Shown here: piece after piece, positions 8,058-15,983 of the stretch
How the letters are laid out: each line of letters opens with the position of its first letter
How positions within the stretch are numbered: position 1 is the first letter of the stretch
Assembly (NCBI RefSeq): GCF_008801605.1
Contig: NZ_VZPJ01000013.1
Coordinates: forward strand, 62,001 to 126,000
Length of the DNA stretch: 64,000 nt
Source: Pseudomonas brassicacearum subsp. brassicacearum
GTDB lineage: Bacteria > Pseudomonadota > Gammaproteobacteria > Pseudomonadales > Pseudomonadaceae
Reading direction: 5' to 3'
The notes under the pieces: model-generated
The model's database searches: none
What the model was told of the DNA's origin: nothing
Seen by the model: the letters and a program-made list of their open reading frames with translations, nothing else
Translations under genes and position numbers: made by a program

Positions 8058-9434
8058 ATGGCAATCAGCGTGTTCGACCTGTTCAAAATCGGTATCGGCC
8101 CGTCCAGCTCACACACCGTGGGCCCGATGCGGGCCGCCGCCTTGTTCGTGCAAGGTTTGCGTGAGCGAGGACTTTTGGAACAAGTAGCGCGGGTGGAAGT
8201 TCAGCTCTACGGTTCGCTTTCAGCCACAGGCATCGGCCATGGCAGCGATAACGCGGTGATCATGGGCTTGATGGGCGAGTGGCCGGACGCGATCGATCCG
8301 TCGCAGATTGGTGTGCGCGTCGAGCGACTGCGCGACACCCAGACCCTGCTGCTGGACGGTCGCCTGTCGGTGCCGTTCATCTGGTCCCGGGACATGCGCC
8401 TGATCGACGAAAACCTGCCATTCCATCCCAACGCCATGACGCTGGTGGCCGAGGCCGCCAACGGCGAGCTGCACCGTGACACCTATTACTCGGTCGGCGG
8501 TGGTTTTGTCGTTGATCAGGCCCAGGCCGCCAGCGGTGTGGTGGACCTGGATCGCACCGAACTGCCTTACGATTTTTCCAGCGCCGAAGAGTTGCTCCAG
8601 TTGTGCCGCAGCCACAACCTGCGGGTGGCCGACTTGATGATGGCCAACGAAAAGGTCTGGCGTTCGGAAGACGAGATCCGTAGCGGCCTGATGAAGCTCT
8701 GGCGGGCCATGCAGGATTGCGTCGAGCAGGGTCTCAAGCATGAAGGCATCCTGCCGGGCGGCTTGAATGTGCGTCGAAGGGCGGCCAAGTTGCATCGCAG
8801 CCTGCAAGAGCTGAACAAACCCAATGTCATCGGCTCGACCCTCAGCGCCATGGAGTGGGTCAACCTGTTCGCCCTGGCGGTCAATGAAGAGAACGCCGCC
8901 GGTGGGCGCATGGTCACGGCGCCGACCAATGGCGCGGCGGGGATCATTCCGGCGGTGCTGCATTACTTCATGAAGTTCAGCGAAGCGGTCACCGACGCCA
9001 ACGTCGTGGATTATTTCCTCGGTGCGGCGGCGGTCGGGATCCTGTGCAAGAAGAACGCATCGATTTCTGGCGCCGAAGTCGGTTGCCAGGGCGAAGTGGG
9101 ATCGGCCTGCGCCATGGCGGCGGCGGGCCTGGCGGAAATTCTCGGGGCCACGCCGGAGCAACTGTGCAACGCGGCGGAAATCGGCCTGGAACACAACCTC
9201 GGCCTGACGTGCGACCCAGTGGGCGGCCTGGTGCAGGTGCCGTGCATCGAGCGCAATGCGATCGCCGCGGTCAAGGCCATCAACGCCGCCCAAATGGCCC
9301 TGCGCGGGGATGGCCAGCATTTCATCTCCCTGGACCGGGTGATCCGCACCATGCGTGATACCGGTGCCGACATGCATGACAAATACAAAGAGACCTCGCG
9401 CGGTGGTTTGGCGGTCAGTGCGGTGGAGTGCTGA
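8058..9434 (+). CDS. sdaB: L-serine dehydratase (ammonia-lyase), single-chain iron-sulfur type
   Basis: Converts L-serine to pyruvate and ammonia with a [4Fe-4S] cluster, and so would consume the serine made from betaine-derived glycine. The hallmark SSSHTVGPM segment is at the N terminus. The cluster cysteines are recognisable in GILCKKNASISG, GCQGEVGSAC and the later QLCNAA and TCDPVGG segments. Length from the chosen ATG is 458 residues, normal for the family; an earlier in-frame ATG would add nine unlikely residues. It lies between choX and gbdR, the same place as in P. aeruginosa, where the gene belongs to the glycine betaine regulon. Confidence 0.95.
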   Translation: MAISVFDLFKIGIGPSSSHTVGPMRAAALFVQGLRERGLLEQVARVEVQLYGSLSATGIGHGSDNAVIMGLMGEWPDAIDPSQIGVRVERLRDTQTLLLDGRLSVPFIWSRDMRLIDENLPFHPNAMTLVAEAANGELHRDTYYSVGGGFVVDQAQAASGVVDLDRTELPYDFSSAEELLQLCRSHNLRVADLMMANEKVWRSEDEIRSGLMKLWRAMQDCVEQGLKHEGILPGGLNVRRRAAKLHRSLQELNKPNVIGSTLSAMEWVNLFALAVNEENAAGGRMVTAPTNGAAGIIPAVLHYFMKFSEAVTDANVVDYFLGAAAVGILCKKNASISGAEVGCQGEVGSACAMAAAGLAEILGATPEQLCNAAEIGLEHNLGLTCDPVGGLVQVPCIERNAIAAVKAINAAQMALRGDGQHFISLDRVIRTMRDTGADMHDKYKETSRGGLAVSAVEC

Positions 9435-9471
9435 ATCGCGTTCTCGCATCCTCTGTAGCAAGGGGATTCTC

Positions 9472-9564
9472 TGTGGGAGCAAGGCTTGCCCGCGATGGCG
9501 GCAGTAGATTCAACATGGATGTCGACTGGCATACCGCCATCGCGAGCAAGCTTTGCTCCCACAG
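9472..9564. repeat. REPIN downstream of serine dehydratase gene
   Basis: Inverted REP pair. The roughly 45-base spacer is almost identical to that of the REPIN at 14.9 kb (shared GCAGTAG.TTCAAC and GGATGTCGACTG segments), so the two are recent copies of one unit. A DnaA-box-like TTATCCACA lies 10 bases beyond it. Confidence 0.9.
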
Positions 9565-10015
9565 ATGATTCCCTTTATCCACAAGAGCGAAAACCGCTCA
9601 CAAAATGAACACCAATCTGCAAACGCGCCACCTTTTAGCGCGTCGCAAACAGACAAGCCCCCTGTTGTCGAGCCAGCCACTGAATCGCGCTCGACCGTCC
9701 GTCATCCGCACCTGTGGTGATACTCGTTGCGCAAGCGGCGCAGCCCAGTACCCACAAGTGCTACCGAACTGCTCACGGTCCGCTGTGGCAGGTGCCTGCC
9801 GCCATTGATGGCGCTCATAACCCGTACTCGATGTACGCCTTATTTAGACAGGTCGTGATGTCGTTTTCAGGATTTATTGAACGCGTATTCAATTTTAGGC
9901 ATGGCAATTGCTCTATTGCTGTAAAGCCCAGCTCCTTTGTGAGAACGAGGGCAATAACCAATAAAAAGAGCCTCCGCCTGAGGCCATCACCCGCTTTGTG
10001 TGAGGAGATACCGCG
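9565..10015. other. Upstream region of gbdR, no convincing gene
   Basis: About 450 bases before gbdR. The reading frames are short and have no family resemblance. The stretch is richer in A and T than its surroundings, which suits a regulatory region. A 5-base stem hairpin (9970-9984) preceded by an A-rich run lies in the probable gbdR leader. Confidence 0.6.
9970..9984. promoter_or_regulatory. Hairpin in the gbdR leader
   Basis: GCCTC, a 5-base loop and GAGGC, with an A run on the left side. Read leftwards it has the form of a terminator (stem then TCTTTTT), so it may stop antisense transcripts out of gbdR rather than act on gbdR itself. Confidence 0.4.
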
Positions 10016-11119
10016 ATGACGACGTCCAACTCCGGGGCCCAACCCCAGAACCGTGCGCCTCAATCCATCGGCTTTTTGCTGCTGGACAATTTCACGCTGA
10101 TTTCCCTGGCGTCCGCGGTAGAACCGCTACGCATGGCCAACCAACTGTCCGGTCGCGAGCTGTATCGCTGGACCACCCTTACGGTCGATGGCGGCCAGGT
10201 CTGGGCCAGCGACGGCTTGCAGATCACCCCCGACGCCTCGATGCACAAGGCGCCAGCCCTGGATACTGTCATCGTCTGTGGCGGCATCGGCATCCAGCGC
10301 ACCGTGACCCGTGAACACGTGTCGTGGCTGCAGAGCCAGGCCCGCCAATCCCGTCGCCTCGGCGCGGTTTGTACCGGCAGTTGGGCCCTGGCCTGCGCCG
10401 GCCTGCTGGACGGCTTCGATTGCAGCGTGCACTGGGAATGCCTGGCGGCAATGCAGGAAGCTTTCCCACGGGTGTCGATGAGCACCCGTTTGTTCACCCT
10501 TGATCGCAACCGCTTCACCAGCTCCGGTGGCACCGCGCCGCTGGACATGATGCTGCACCTGATCAGCCGCGATCACGGTCGTGAACTGTCGGCAGCGATC
10601 TCGGAAATGTTTGTCTACGAGCGTATCCGCAACGAACAGGATCACCAGCGTGTGCCGCTCAAGCACATGCTCGGCACCAACCAGCCGAAGTTGCAGGAAA
10701 TCGTCGCGCTGATGGAGGCCAACCTCGAAGAGCCGATCGACCTGGACGAGCTGGCGGTGTACGTCGCCGTGTCCCGGCGTCAGCTGGAGCGGTTATTCCA
10801 GAAATACCTGCACTGCTCGCCATCGCGCTATTACCTCAAGCTGCGGCTGATCCGTGCACGGCAACTGCTCAAGCAGACGCCGATGTCGATCATCGAAGTG
10901 GCCTCGGTGTGCGGCTTCGTCTCCACTCCGCACTTCTCCAAGTGCTACCGCGAATACTTCGGCATTCCGCCACGGGACGAGCGTGTCGGTTCCAACACCA
11001 CGCAACAGGTGGCGATGATGCCGCTGCCGCAGGCGCTGGTACTGTCGCCATTGTCCGGCCCGCTGTCGGCGCTGAGCCAGGCGCGTAATGAATCGACGTT
11101 TGCCAGCGTGAGGCTCTAA
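10016..11119 (+). CDS. gbdR: Glycine betaine-responsive AraC-family activator GbdR
   Basis: An AraC/XylS-family regulator with an N-terminal DJ-1/glutamine-amidotransferase-like ligand domain (about residues 15-180: IGFLLLDNFTLISLASAVEPLRMAN, then VCTGSWALACAGLLDG). The C-terminal double helix-turn-helix lies at about residues 230-330 (DLDELAVYVAVSRRQLERLFQKY and IIEVASVCGFVSTPHFSKCYREYFG). At 367 residues it matches the P. aeruginosa protein, which senses glycine betaine and dimethylglycine and activates gbcA, gbcB, dgcAB, sox and choX genes. All those targets are in this window. A good ribosome binding site (TGAGGAG) precedes the ATG. Confidence 0.96.
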   Translation: MTTSNSGAQPQNRAPQSIGFLLLDNFTLISLASAVEPLRMANQLSGRELYRWTTLTVDGGQVWASDGLQITPDASMHKAPALDTVIVCGGIGIQRTVTREHVSWLQSQARQSRRLGAVCTGSWALACAGLLDGFDCSVHWECLAAMQEAFPRVSMSTRLFTLDRNRFTSSGGTAPLDMMLHLISRDHGRELSAAISEMFVYERIRNEQDHQRVPLKHMLGTNQPKLQEIVALMEANLEEPIDLDELAVYVAVSRRQLERLFQKYLHCSPSRYYLKLRLIRARQLLKQTPMSIIEVASVCGFVSTPHFSKCYREYFGIPPRDERVGSNTTQQVAMMPLPQALVLSPLSGPLSALSQARNESTFASVRL

Positions 11120-11131
11120 GACCGCAGCGCC

Positions 11132-11215
11132 TTTATCGCGAGCAAGCTGGGGGGTATGGCTGGAGAGATAGGCCGGCTGTAAGGCCGTCTCGCGAGCAAG
11201 CTTTGCTCCCACAGA
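11132..11215. repeat. Degenerate REP pair after gbdR
   Basis: A truncated REP half and a full half (CGCGAGCAAGCTTTGCTCCC) in the same orientation, not an inverted pair. This is a decayed element. Confidence 0.6.
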
Positions 11216-11251
11216 TCTGATGGGTGTACGACGGGGAGAGCCAGGTCGGCT

Positions 11252-11450
11252 ACTAGGCCGCCTTGCGGCGGCCCACGGACCAATGCTTGCGTTCGGGCAT
11301 GCCGAGCCTAGGCGAGGCACCGAGTGGTGGGGCATAAGCGCTTTGGTTACTTTCGCCTGGGCCGGCATTCCGGCTTTTCGAAAGTGACCCGCCGTCAGGG
11401 CGGAACCCTAAGTGGCCGTTACCGCAGCAATGGATATGTACCCGGTCAAC
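11252..11450. repeat. Dispersed Pseudomonas intergenic repeat
   Basis: The segment with CATAAGCGCTTTGGTTAC, then a hairpin CGGCATTCCGGCTTTTCGAA, GTGACCCGCCGTCAGGGCGG and CAGCAATGGATATGTACCCG resembles a non-coding repeat I recall from many intergenic regions of fluorescens-group genomes. It fills most of the gap between gbdR and the small gene that follows. No frame in it looks coding. Confidence 0.5.
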
Positions 11451-11467
11451 AAAATCCACAGGTTTTG

Positions 11468-11731
11468 TCAGGCGCTATGGTTTTGCTGGTAGTCCGTCAG
11501 AGCCGGCAACAGCTGCTTATCGATCGCCTGGCGCACCGCCGGCAGGATAGTGGCGCTGCTGGTGTACATCTCCTTGACCATCCGCCGCAATTCATTGGCA
11601 CGGACAGTGTCCAGCCCCCGCACGGCGCACTCGCATGCCTGCTCGGCGGTGGAGCCACTGGGTATTTGCAGGCCCAGGGCCTTGAGATGGCCCAGCAGGT
11701 CTTCCTGGTCGATCAAATCGGCGTACATCAT
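11468..11731 (-). CDS. Small conserved-looking hypothetical protein
   Basis: An 87-residue acidic soluble protein (MMYADLIDQEDLLGHLKALG...). No known family is recognised. It reads as a regular, mostly helical small protein with two cysteines (ACECAVRG) and no signal peptide or membrane segment. A ribosome-binding-like AAGGAAAA stretch precedes the ATG. It stands alone, convergent with gbdR. The codon composition is like its neighbours, which supports it being real. Confidence 0.65.
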   Translation of the reverse strand: MMYADLIDQEDLLGHLKALGLQIPSGSTAEQACECAVRGLDTVRANELRRMVKEMYTSSATILPAVRQAIDKQLLPALTDYQQNHSA

Positions 11732-11944
11732 GACGCTTTTCCTTGTTCAGGGATTGGGGTCGTGTCTCGATTCTGGTAGCGACCCGAAGCGGCGGCAAGG
11801 GCAAATGGTCGCAATGTCATGAATGACTATGGAGGCGTCGTTTTCGGCTAACTTGCACGGGGCTGGACTGGGCACACTGACCTCAAGCTGAATCACGATG
11901 GTTTGGTCACCCTCGCGCGACAGCTCCTCCAGTAACGCAACCTG

Positions 11945-11980
11945 CCCCGATCCTGTCACGGCTTGATCGGGGATTTTTTT
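11945..11980 (+). terminator. Orphan intrinsic terminator, rightward
   Basis: An 8-base stem (CCCCGATC with GATCGGGG), a 12-base loop, and then seven T residues. No rightward protein gene ends here, so the transcript it terminates is unknown. Confidence 0.75.
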
Positions 11981-12020
11981 GCCTGTGAATCAGGGCAAGC
12001 TTGGGTGTCTGGTGGATTGT

Positions 12021-12097
12021 CATCGCGAGCAAGCTCGCTCACATTAGATTTTGTGAACGACGCAGAACCCCTGTGGGAGCGAGCTTGCTCGCGATGA
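12021..12097. repeat. REPIN downstream of the carnitine operon
   Basis: Inverted REP pair; the left copy has lost two bases of the CTCCCACA end. It ends 14 bases before the stop codon of the gamma-butyrobetaine hydroxylase gene. Confidence 0.88.
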
Positions 12098-12110
12098 ACG
12101 ATGACGCGGT

Positions 12111-13274
12111 CTAGCGCTGCAACACCAGAATCCGCGACAACAACTCATCCCGATCCACATAGCACCCCTGGAAATGCCGGGCCCCGGAAGCCGGGTCGAA
12201 GGCATTGCGGGCGTGGAGCGTGCGGCGGTTGTCGAAGCACCAGAGCTGGCCGGGCTCGAGACGCTGTATCAGGCGAAATTGTGGCTCGCGGGTCAGGGCA
12301 ATGAGGCGGCGGTAGGCGCGGTAAAGCTTGGGCATCTGCTCGACCGTGGTGTCGAACGGCCCACGCAGGAAGTTCGCCATGCGGATTTCCGAAACCTGGC
12401 CGAGGGCGTCCAGGGCGATGATGGGCGCCAGGCAGCGGTAGTCGCTGCGACGGTCCTTGTTGCGAAACTCCACCGGGATCCGGCACAGCGCGTCGAAGGC
12501 CTCGGGGTCTTCATGGCGCAGCGCTTCAGCAATGGAAAACCCGTCGACAAAAATGCTCTCGCCGCCGTCGGCGTCATTCACCAGGCAATGCAGGAATTGC
12601 AGCCCCGGCTGCAATTCCCGGGTCGGCAAATCACTGTGCAGCGGCAGGTTGAAAGCGGTGTAGGCGTTGCTGTCGGCATCGGCCTTGGACTGCACATTGA
12701 ACAGCACACCGAAGTTGCTCTCGCGAATAAAGGAAATGCGCTGGGCAATCCGTTTCAGCGAGCCGGGTTCGGTGGGTACGCCGCGCACCTGGGTCAGGCC
12801 GATGTCGCGCACCGCCAGCAACCATTGCAACAACGCATCGGTGTCGTCCATCAGCGCCGGGTAGTCGAACACTGGCAATTGCAGGTCGTGCCGCCACAGT
12901 TGGCGTCGGGGCTTGTTCGCCAGGCGCTCGGCTCGGGACTGATCATCGTAGGCGTGGGCGCGCAACCAGCCCGGATCGAAACGGCTCTGGTGGCCGTCCT
13001 GCCAGTCCACGCACAGGCAGCCTTCGTCATCGAGGTAGGTTGCGCGGGGGGTGATGTCTTCAGGGACGTCGACGATTTCCAGCACCTGCTCGCGGGTGAC
13101 GCTGTAGACGCATTGAGGGCAAGGGCAGTTGTCCCGCAGCCACTGGTGATGAAAGGGGCTGGCCCGGCCATCGGCCCACGTCACTTGCACCCGGTCGGTC
13201 AACGGTGTGGCGGCGGTCAATGGGGAGATCAGGGGGTAACGGCGGAAGTCGGCAAAGGCGGCGGCGGTGTTCAT
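12111..13274 (-). CDS. Gamma-butyrobetaine hydroxylase (2-oxoglutarate dioxygenase)
   Basis: An Fe(II)/2-oxoglutarate-dependent dioxygenase that hydroxylates gamma-butyrobetaine to L-carnitine. An N-terminal DUF971-like zinc domain (C50, C52 and C55 in RDNCPCPQC) is followed by a TauD-fold domain. The iron ligands are H213 and D215 (LHSDLPTRE) and H354 (HARNAFDP), the usual HxD...H set. At 387 residues it has the length of BBOX1 and of the Pseudomonas AK1 enzyme. It lies 20 bases downstream of the thioesterase gene, so it is the last gene of the carnitine operon. This lets the cell use gamma-butyrobetaine through the same route as carnitine. Confidence 0.9.
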   Translation of the reverse strand: MNTAAAFADFRRYPLISPLTAATPLTDRVQVTWADGRASPFHHQWLRDNCPCPQCVYSVTREQVLEIVDVPEDITPRATYLDDEGCLCVDWQDGHQSRFDPGWLRAHAYDDQSRAERLANKPRRQLWRHDLQLPVFDYPALMDDTDALLQWLLAVRDIGLTQVRGVPTEPGSLKRIAQRISFIRESNFGVLFNVQSKADADSNAYTAFNLPLHSDLPTRELQPGLQFLHCLVNDADGGESIFVDGFSIAEALRHEDPEAFDALCRIPVEFRNKDRRSDYRCLAPIIALDALGQVSEIRMANFLRGPFDTTVEQMPKLYRAYRRLIALTREPQFRLIQRLEPGQLWCFDNRRTLHARNAFDPASGARHFQGCYVDRDELLSRILVLQR

Positions 13275-13294
13275 GGCGATCTCCTGTTCGCGGC

Positions 13295-13771
13295 CTATCG
13301 GGGGAGAGGCAGGGCGATGATCCGGCCGATGTACAGCGGCGGCGGCAGGTCGGATTGTTCGTCGAGCAGGGCGCTGAGCCGGCCCAGGGCCTGTTCGGTG
13401 AAAGGCGCCGAGCGCGGGCCGGCCAGGTCGACGTGCAGCAGCATCTGTTCATTGCCGGCCAGCTCTTTATCACCGCCGACCAGATGCAGGCTGTGGTAGA
13501 GGTGCAGGCGTTTGGCGTCGTGGCCGATGATGTGCGTATGCACCTCGACCTGGGCGTCGAGCTTCACTTCGTGCAGGTAGTTCAGGTGCAGTTCGAGGGT
13601 GAACAACGAGTGGCCGCTGGCTTCGCGGTTCTGGCTGTCCAGGCCGAGCCGGTCCATCAGCGCGTCGGTGGCGTAGCTGAAAATCAGCAGGTAGAAGGCA
13701 TCGCGCAGGTGGCCGTTGTAATCGACCCATTCGGGGAGGATGCGGGTTTGGTAGGTGGTGAGGGTGGGCAT
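13295..13771 (-). CDS. cdhB: Betainyl-CoA thioesterase (hotdog fold)
   Basis: A 158-residue hotdog-fold thioesterase of the 4-hydroxybenzoyl-CoA type. The WVDYNGHLRDAFYLLIFSYATDALM segment carries the catalytic aspartate motif (DYNGH..D). It most likely hydrolyses betainyl-CoA, the product of dehydrocarnitine cleavage, to glycine betaine and CoA, as reported for P. aeruginosa CdhB (PA5385). It lies between carnitine dehydrogenase and gamma-butyrobetaine hydroxylase in one leftward operon. An intergenic repeat of about 110 bases separates it from the dehydrogenase gene. Confidence 0.88.
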   Translation of the reverse strand: MPTLTTYQTRILPEWVDYNGHLRDAFYLLIFSYATDALMDRLGLDSQNREASGHSLFTLELHLNYLHEVKLDAQVEVHTHIIGHDAKRLHLYHSLHLVGGDKELAGNEQMLLHVDLAGPRSAPFTEQALGRLSALLDEQSDLPPPLYIGRIIALPLPR

Positions 13772-13787
13772 GGCTGTCTCCGAGCAT

Positions 13788-13898
13788 GATCGTTCCCACG
13801 CTCTGCGTGGGAACGCCTCTTGTGACGCTCTGCGTCACGCTTCATTCGGAACGCGGAGCGTCCCGGGCTGCATTCCCACGCAGAGCATGGGAACGATC
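13788..13898. repeat. Interspersed inverted repeat (GATCGTTCCCACGC family)
   Basis: A long imperfect palindrome whose arms begin and end with GATCGTTCCCACGCTCTGCG and its complement. This is a different family from the REPINs. A second copy lies at 36890-36996. It sits inside the carnitine operon, so its RNA would form a stable hairpin between cdhA and cdhB. Confidence 0.9.
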
Positions 13899-13900
13899 AG

Positions 13901-14866
13901 TTACTCGGCAAAGGTCATCCCATGCTTTTCTTTGGTGGTCTTCACCGCCTCCAGCACCGCCAGCAGGCAATCATCACGATAGCGCTCCAGGGCCGAGATG
14001 CTGTGGCTGCCCAATTGCGCGCTCGTGCCATCCACCACGTCGTCGATCAGCTTCTCGGTCAACTCAGGCGCTGGCAGGTAAGTCCACGGCAGTTGCAGCG
14101 CCGGGCCGAACTGGGCCATGAAGTGCCGCATGCCGGCATCGCCGCCGGCTAGGGTGTAGGTCAGGAACGTGCCCATGAACGACCAGCGCAAGCCGGCACC
14201 GAAACGGATCGCATCGTCGATTTCTCCGGTGGTCGCTACCCCGTCGTTGACCAGGTGCAGGGCTTCGCGCCACAGCGCTTCGAGCAGGCGGTCGGCAATG
14301 AAACCGGGCACTTCCTTGCGCACATGTAGTGGCCGCATGCCGAGGGATTCGTACACCTGCATCGCCGCCTGCACGGCTTCGGGCGCGGTGTTTTTGCCGC
14401 CGACCACTTCCACCAGCGGCAACAGGTAGACCGGGTTGAACGGGTGCCCGACCACGCAGCGCTCCGGATGGGTGGCGCCTTCGTAGAATTCGCTCGGCAG
14501 CAGCCCCGAGGTACTGGAACCGATCAACGCGTTCGGCTTGGCGGCGGCACTGATCTGGCCGTGCAATTCGAGTTTCAACTCCAGGCGCTCGGGGGCGCTT
14601 TCCTGAATGAAGTCGGCGTCGCGCACGCATTCTTCGATGGTTGCGACAAAGCGCAGCCGATCTTGCGAAGCGCCGGGTGCCAGGCCTTGTTTTTCCAGGG
14701 CGCCCCAGGCGTTGGCGACGCGCTTGCGCAACGCCGCTTCGGCACCTGGTGCCGGATCCCAGGCGACAACGTCCAGGCCATGGGCCAGGGCCCGGCTGAC
14801 CCAGCCGCTGCCGATCACACCGCTGCCCAGGGCGGCGAAGGTCTTGATGTCGGTGATAAAGCTCAT
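13901..14866 (-). CDS. cdhA: L-carnitine dehydrogenase
   Basis: An NAD-dependent enzyme oxidising L-carnitine to 3-dehydrocarnitine. It has the 3-hydroxyacyl-CoA dehydrogenase fold: a Rossmann motif GSGVIGSGW near residue 14, the catalytic histidine in GHPFNPVYLLPLVEV, and the C-terminal helical domain with FGAGLRWSFMGTF. From the chosen ATG (MSFITDIKTF) it has 321 residues, the usual length. Upstream in-frame residues come from a REPIN and are not coding. The gene follows cdhC in the carnitine operon, with the REPIN in between. Confidence 0.95.
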   Translation of the reverse strand: MSFITDIKTFAALGSGVIGSGWVSRALAHGLDVVAWDPAPGAEAALRKRVANAWGALEKQGLAPGASQDRLRFVATIEECVRDADFIQESAPERLELKLELHGQISAAAKPNALIGSSTSGLLPSEFYEGATHPERCVVGHPFNPVYLLPLVEVVGGKNTAPEAVQAAMQVYESLGMRPLHVRKEVPGFIADRLLEALWREALHLVNDGVATTGEIDDAIRFGAGLRWSFMGTFLTYTLAGGDAGMRHFMAQFGPALQLPWTYLPAPELTEKLIDDVVDGTSAQLGSHSISALERYRDDCLLAVLEAVKTTKEKHGMTFAE

Positions 14867-14898
14867 GGTGATTTCCTGAAAAATAGTTCGGTGATCTC

Positions 14899-14993
14899 CT
14901 GTGGGAGCAGGGCTTGCCCGCGATGGCGGCAGTAGGTTCAACGGGGATGTCGACTGACATACCGTTATCGCGGGCAAGCCTTGCTCCCACAGG
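14899..14993. repeat. REPIN between cdhC and cdhA
   Basis: Perfect inverted REP pair of the CCCGCGA variant, with a spacer nearly identical to that of the REPIN at 9472-9564. Confidence 0.9.
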
Positions 14994-15024
14994 TTGTGCC
15001 CCATAGGGGGAGATGGGTGTTGGC

Positions 15025-15912
15025 TCAGCCGCGCTGGGTCAGCCCCATTTTCTTGCGACCTTCAGCCGGGGTCAGCACGCGGGCGCCGAGGCGGCTGAGG
15101 ATCTCGCCAGCGCGCTCCACCAGTTGGCCGTTGGTAGCGAGTACGCCTTTGTCCAGCCAGAGGTTGTCTTCCAGCCCAACCCGCACGTTGCCGCCCAACA
15201 GCACCGCCTGGGCGGCCATCGGCATTTGCATGCGGCCGATGCCGAAGCCGGCCCACACCGCGTCCGCCGGCAGGTTGTCGACCATGGCTTTCATGGTGGT
15301 GGTGTCGGCCGGTGCGCCCCACGGGATGCCCAGGCAGAGTTGGAACAGCGGGTTTTCCAGCAGGCCTTCCTTGATCAGTTGCTTGGCGAACCACAGATGA
15401 CCGGTGTCGAAGATCTCCAGCTCGGCCTTGACCCCCAGCTCAGTGATGCGCTTGGCGCCGGCCCGCAGTTGCGCCGGGGTGGAGACGTAAATGGTGTCGC
15501 CGTCGCCGAAGTTCAGGGTGCCGCAATCCAGCGTGCAGATTTCCGGCAACAGCTCTTCGACGTGGGCCAGGCGGGTCAGCGGACCGACCAGGTCGGTGTT
15601 GGGACCGAACTCCATCGGCCGTTCGCCCGCACCGATCTCCAGGTCGCCGCCCATGCCGGCGGTGAGGTTGACGATGATGTCCACGTCCGCTTCACGGATG
15701 CGCTCCATCACCTCGCGGTACAGCGCCACGTCGCGGCTGAACTTGCCGGTCTGCGGATCGCGGACGTGGCAATGGACCACCGTGGCCCCGGCCTTCGCCG
15801 CCTCGACGGCAGCGGCGGCGATCTGTTTCGGGGTGACCGGTACGTGAGGGCTCTTGGCGGTCGTGTCGCCAGCACCGGTGAGTGCGCAGGTGATGATGAC
15901 GTCGTGGTTCAT
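15025..15912 (-). CDS. cdhC: 3-dehydrocarnitine cleavage enzyme (BKACE family)
   Basis: A beta-keto acid cleavage enzyme that, with acetyl-CoA, splits 3-dehydrocarnitine to acetoacetate and betainyl-CoA. It is a TIM barrel of the BKACE (DUF849) family. The zinc ligands are H47 and H49 in TVVHCHVRDPQTG. VNLTAGMGGD and GFGIGRMQMP match family segments. Its 295 residues are typical. It is the second gene of the caiX-cdhC-cdhA-cdhB-hydroxylase operon. The betainyl-CoA product is the substrate of the thioesterase two genes downstream. Confidence 0.94.
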   Translation of the reverse strand: MNHDVIITCALTGAGDTTAKSPHVPVTPKQIAAAAVEAAKAGATVVHCHVRDPQTGKFSRDVALYREVMERIREADVDIIVNLTAGMGGDLEIGAGERPMEFGPNTDLVGPLTRLAHVEELLPEICTLDCGTLNFGDGDTIYVSTPAQLRAGAKRITELGVKAELEIFDTGHLWFAKQLIKEGLLENPLFQLCLGIPWGAPADTTTMKAMVDNLPADAVWAGFGIGRMQMPMAAQAVLLGGNVRVGLEDNLWLDKGVLATNGQLVERAGEILSRLGARVLTPAEGRKKMGLTQRG

Positions 15913-15983
15913 GGTGCGGATTCCTTCAGGCGTGGTGAGTCACTGCACAGCCCTTTGGTGCTGCGCAGATGGATAGCGGTTGC

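Larger units (their letters stand above)
11732..12110. other. Gap with orphan terminator and REPIN
   Basis: About 380 bases without a supported gene. It holds a rightward terminator at 11945-11980 with no protein gene in front of it, and a REPIN at 12021-12097. A small non-coding RNA upstream of the terminator is possible but no promoter is clear. Confidence 0.5.

Noticed and set aside
9605..9808. 67-residue frame upstream of gbdR
   Set aside because: No ribosome binding site, no family match, serine/arginine-rich random composition.
11747..11959. 70-residue leftward frame
   Set aside because: Starts at the orphan terminator region, has no ribosome binding site and no recognisable features.
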